From Oscarella lobularis (Eukaryota; Porifera; Homoscleromorpha; Homosclerophorida; Oscarellidae), in the NCBI RefSeq assembly GCF_947507565.1, contig NC_089182.1, positions 3,100,001 through 3,164,000 of the forward strand: 64,000 nucleotides of DNA, written 5' to 3'. A model generated the notes under the pieces. It was not told where the DNA came from and searched no databases. It saw only the letters and a list, made by a program, of their open reading frames with translations. The position numbers were made by a program, and so were the translations under genes. This document shows positions 61,359 through 64,000 of the stretch, piece by piece; position 1 is the stretch's first letter; each line of letters opens with the position of its first letter.

Positions 61359-63363
61359 ATGAAAAAGGCTCGAAAAGCGTCGCGCGACGAAACGGGCGTG
61401 AGTGGGGTTTCCATAGGGCCGCGAAGGCCGAACGCGCGTGACTTTGCGTGTGCGCAGGGTCTAGGAAGTCCGAGCGTCTTCCACGCGACGGTAGTGATAT
61501 TTCTAGAGTTCTTCGCATGGGGACTACTGACCGGCCCCATGATAACAGTAAGAAAACAAGGAGAATTCTCTTTACGCATACCAATGGGGGATGGGATTAG
61601 GTTCTAGGCGAAACGTTCAGTAGTCACACTCTACTGATGAATGGCTTAGTACAGGGAGTGAAGGTGGACAGTAGGATGGCTTGGATTTATTATTGTGAAA
61701 ATGGGAATTTTTAGGGGTTCTTGTCTTTTTTGAGCGCTCCACTCATCGGCGCCTTATCCGACGTTTGGGGTCGAAAGTCGTTCTTGTTGCTCTCTGTCTT
61801 CTTCACGTGTTTACCTATACCGCTAATGAAAATGAGTGCAGGGTGAGTTTCTAGCTCAATATATAGCCAAAGTAGTCATAGATCCCCTAAAGTGTTAGGC
61901 AATTGTTCTATAGACAAAACGATATGTAGAGCACCCGTAGTAACTAGAAGAGGCTCTAGCGTTGTCTAACAATGATCTTCCTCCCCTAGTTGGTATTTCG
62001 CCGTGTACTCTTTGTCCGGCCTATTCGCCGTCACGTTCAGCGTCGTTTTCGCCTACGTCGCCGACATAACGGACGAAAGCGAGCGCAGCACCGCCTACGG
62101 GCAAGTGTCGGCGACGTTTGCCGCGAGCTTCGTCACCAGTCCGGCCCTCGGCGCCTTTCTCAGCGCCAAATTCGGCGACGGAGTCGTCGTTCTGTTTGCC
62201 ACCTGCATATCCGTACTCGATCTCCTTTTCATTCTAATCGTCGTTCCCGAATCGTTGCCAGAAAGAGTTCGACCGGCTTCGTGGGGCGCGCCGATATCGT
62301 GGGAACAAGCTGATCCGTTTCAGGTACAGTATGATAGGGAGGTTGGATGAGTTGGTTAGCTTACTCCTATTATTATGTTTTTAGTCCATTCGAAAGATTG
62401 GTCAGGATAGAAATATTCTTCGTCTAATGATTATAGTATTTTTGTCCTATCTACCGGAAGCTGGGCAGTATTCGTGCCTGTTTATCTATTTGACTAAGGT
62501 TCTCTATATCTCTCTATTTATGAAAATTCAGATGATGAATTTGTTTTAGGTAATAGGGTTTGGTCGACAGGACGTTGCAATGTTTATAGCTATTGTGGGT
62601 CTGCTTTCCGTCGTGGCACAGGTGATGCTAAGACGAATTTCATTGAGTCCTCGTCTCATTTCTTTTTATCAGACTTTGCTGCTGGGAATGCTGATTAGCA
62701 CTGTAGGTAATAGACGATGTATAATCGTGGGGCTCCTCTTCCAGTTCATTCAGCTGGCTTGCTTTGGAATGAGCACCGAACCTTGGTATGAATCGACTCG
62801 CCTGGAATGATATACATTGGATAGCTGTTCTTTTCTTCCAGGATGATGTGGTCAGCTGGTTGTCTCGCCGCCTTTTCAGCCATAACGTATCCGGCGATCA
62901 CGGCGCTGGTTTCAAAAAACGCGGAAGACGATCAGCAAGGTATATTCATTCTATTTGCATTGCCACAAACAGTCGTATGCTGCGATTCAACTACAGGGGC
63001 TGTCCAAGGCATAGTGACTGGTATACGCGGCCTCTGCAATGGACTCGGTCCTGCCGCATTCGGTCTACTCTTTGGCTTATTTCACGTTGACCTAACGGAG
63101 CCTCACGATGCCGCTGAAGCGCGGAATCAAACGGTATCATCTGTTAGGGTAAATAGCGTCATCGTGTGCATTTCTGGTAACTATAACAAGCTATCTCTTT
63201 GCGCGTTTCCTAGGAAATGCCTGGGGCTTCTTTTCTGTTTGGGGCCCTACTAGTCTTCCTTGCCGCCGTTGTGACTTTATTTCTTCGTGACGCCCACTCA
63301 AAGCAGATCGGTTCTGCATCAGAATCGCCTCGCAAGGAACTGTTGACCAAACTAGGACCCTAA
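61359..63363 (+). CDS. MFSD14: MFS transporter MFSD14 (HIAT1) homologue
   Basis: Twelve-helix major-facilitator protein; in vertebrates it sits in endosomal/Golgi membranes and aids lysosomal hydrolase sorting. Exons give GLGSPSVFHATVVIFLEFFAWGLLTGP, HTLLMNGLVQGVKGFLSFLSAPLIGALSDVWGRKSFLLLSVFFT (the MFS A-motif GALSDVWGRK), SVVFAYVADITDESERS, VPESLPERVRPASWGAPISWEQADPF, FLSYLPEAGQYS, and VTGIRGLCNGLGPAAFGLLFGLFHV. The protein ends ELLTKLGP. All blocks match human MFSD14A in order; the cytosolic tail is shorter. Nine to ten exons. Confidence 0.93.
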
Positions 63364-63651
63364 AATTCACATTCATGCATAATTTTTATTTCGCCATGAT
63401 TAGAGACAGTGATGAAATATAATTCCTAGCTGCATGCGTACTAGTTGCGCAATAGTCGAGAAATAAAAGAAAGTTGGCGAAATAGCTACCGGGCTCGCCT
63501 AAGCCAAAATGCACGCGCGATTGGTAAAAATGAAGAAGTTCAAGGAGCAGACAATATACGACTTTCTTAGATGAACATCGAAACAGAAAGAAAAACCGAC
63601 GAATCATGCACACATTCATCAATTATTGTTCGAAAGAAAGCAGTTGCCTCC

Positions 63652-64000
63652 TCACTGAAACCATGCTGAAACGATCAACGCCACCGTTGTCGTGATAGCA
63701 AATAACCCAACACTGGATTTTGCCAGCGAAGCGGCGTTGATTTCATAGTAGCCTTTCCAGCTTTTGGAATCACTGCACTGATCGTCGATTATGCAGTGAA
63801 GCTTGATGACACAGGATTGGTCGTCAGTGCTAATAGTAACGTCGCCGTCCGTCTTTGTGACGTTGATTTGCTTGCCTGATTGTGCTTCGCAACGCCTTGC
63901 CTGGTCCTGTTCCACGGTGCAACGTATCTCAGTCATGGTGCTATCTTGCTCGCATGCTGGGCTTGTTTGGTGGCTATACGAAATAGTAAGGGCGTTATTT
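63652..64000 (-). CDS. Third cysteine-rich surface protein, 5' part outside window
   Basis: An open frame enters from the right edge and ends at 63652. It reads CEQDSTMTEIRCTVEQ, then CVIKLHCIIDDQCSDSKSWKGYYE and a C-terminal hydrophobic tail (VGLFAITTTVALIVSAWFQ). The C-x5-C followed by SWKGYY matches the module end of the two tandem copies (C-x4-C then WQGVY/WEGEY), and the tail again looks like a GPI signal. It is a much more divergent member and lies on the opposite strand. Confidence 0.7.
   Translation of the reverse strand, partial: NNALTISYSHQTSPACEQDSTMTEIRCTVEQDQARRCEAQSGKQINVTKTDGDVTISTDDQSCVIKLHCIIDDQCSDSKSWKGYYEINAASLAKSSVGLFAITTTVALIVSAWFQ

Overview
This is animal DNA. Genes are interrupted by many short GT-AG introns, typically about 50-100 nt (51, 55, 56 and 57 nt where the ends can be fixed). 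They are packed tightly on both strands, often head-to-head with 57-200 bp between start codons. The protein set is metazoan: a type IV collagen with a C-terminal NC1 domain, a receptor tyrosine phosphatase with Ig and FN3 domains, a KANK-type ankyrin protein, an EH-domain endocytic adaptor, NASP, WDR70 and MFSD14. Type IV collagen, compact introns and large sponge-like receptor fusions make a homoscleromorph sponge (Oscarella/Corticium type) my best guess. That is an inference from gene content only.

Layout. 1-3.9 kb: an EH/DPF endocytic adaptor (minus, 3' end outside the window) head-to-head with a tandem-SH3 protein. 4.5-10.25 kb: a GC-rich block with a TATA box, a 4.2-kb minisatellite built of 9-bp units, and a small inverted-repeat element. 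10.5-25 kb: the histone chaperone NASP, an HNH-nuclease-like protein, a TKL-type kinase with novel N-terminal repeats, a mitochondrial carrier, and a ~2,380-residue coiled-coil protein ending in a KANK-type ankyrin domain. 25-33 kb: a receptor tyrosine phosphatase on the minus strand. 33-38 kb: an LRR/cysteine-rich multi-pass membrane protein. 38.7-44.6 kb: collagen IV. 44.7-49 kb: a Gfo/Idh/MocA oxidoreductase and WDR70. 49.1-53.7 kb: a HIS6-type histidine-biosynthesis isomerase, head-to-head with a kinesin-DEP-ankyrin fusion. 53.5-57.8 kb: a tandem duplication carrying two copies of a cysteine-rich, probably GPI-anchored surface protein; a third relative is cut off at the right edge. 58-63.4 kb: a kelch/coiled-coil protein, a Nudix-like protein and MFSD14.

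The genes do not form one pathway; this is ordinary animal gene order. The entries most worth a second look are: the kinesin-like/DEP/ankyrin fusion, the HIS6 homologue in an animal, the KANK ankyrin domain on a giant coiled coil with no visible KN motif, the phosphatase with an Ig-like domain between its membrane segment and catalytic domains and with neither WPD-loop aspartate, the intron-bearing HNH gene, and the recent duplication that copied an ankyrin terminal exon together with the cysteine-rich gene. Exon joins were worked out by hand from reading frame, splice motifs and family similarity; ends may be off by a base or two and no database was searched.
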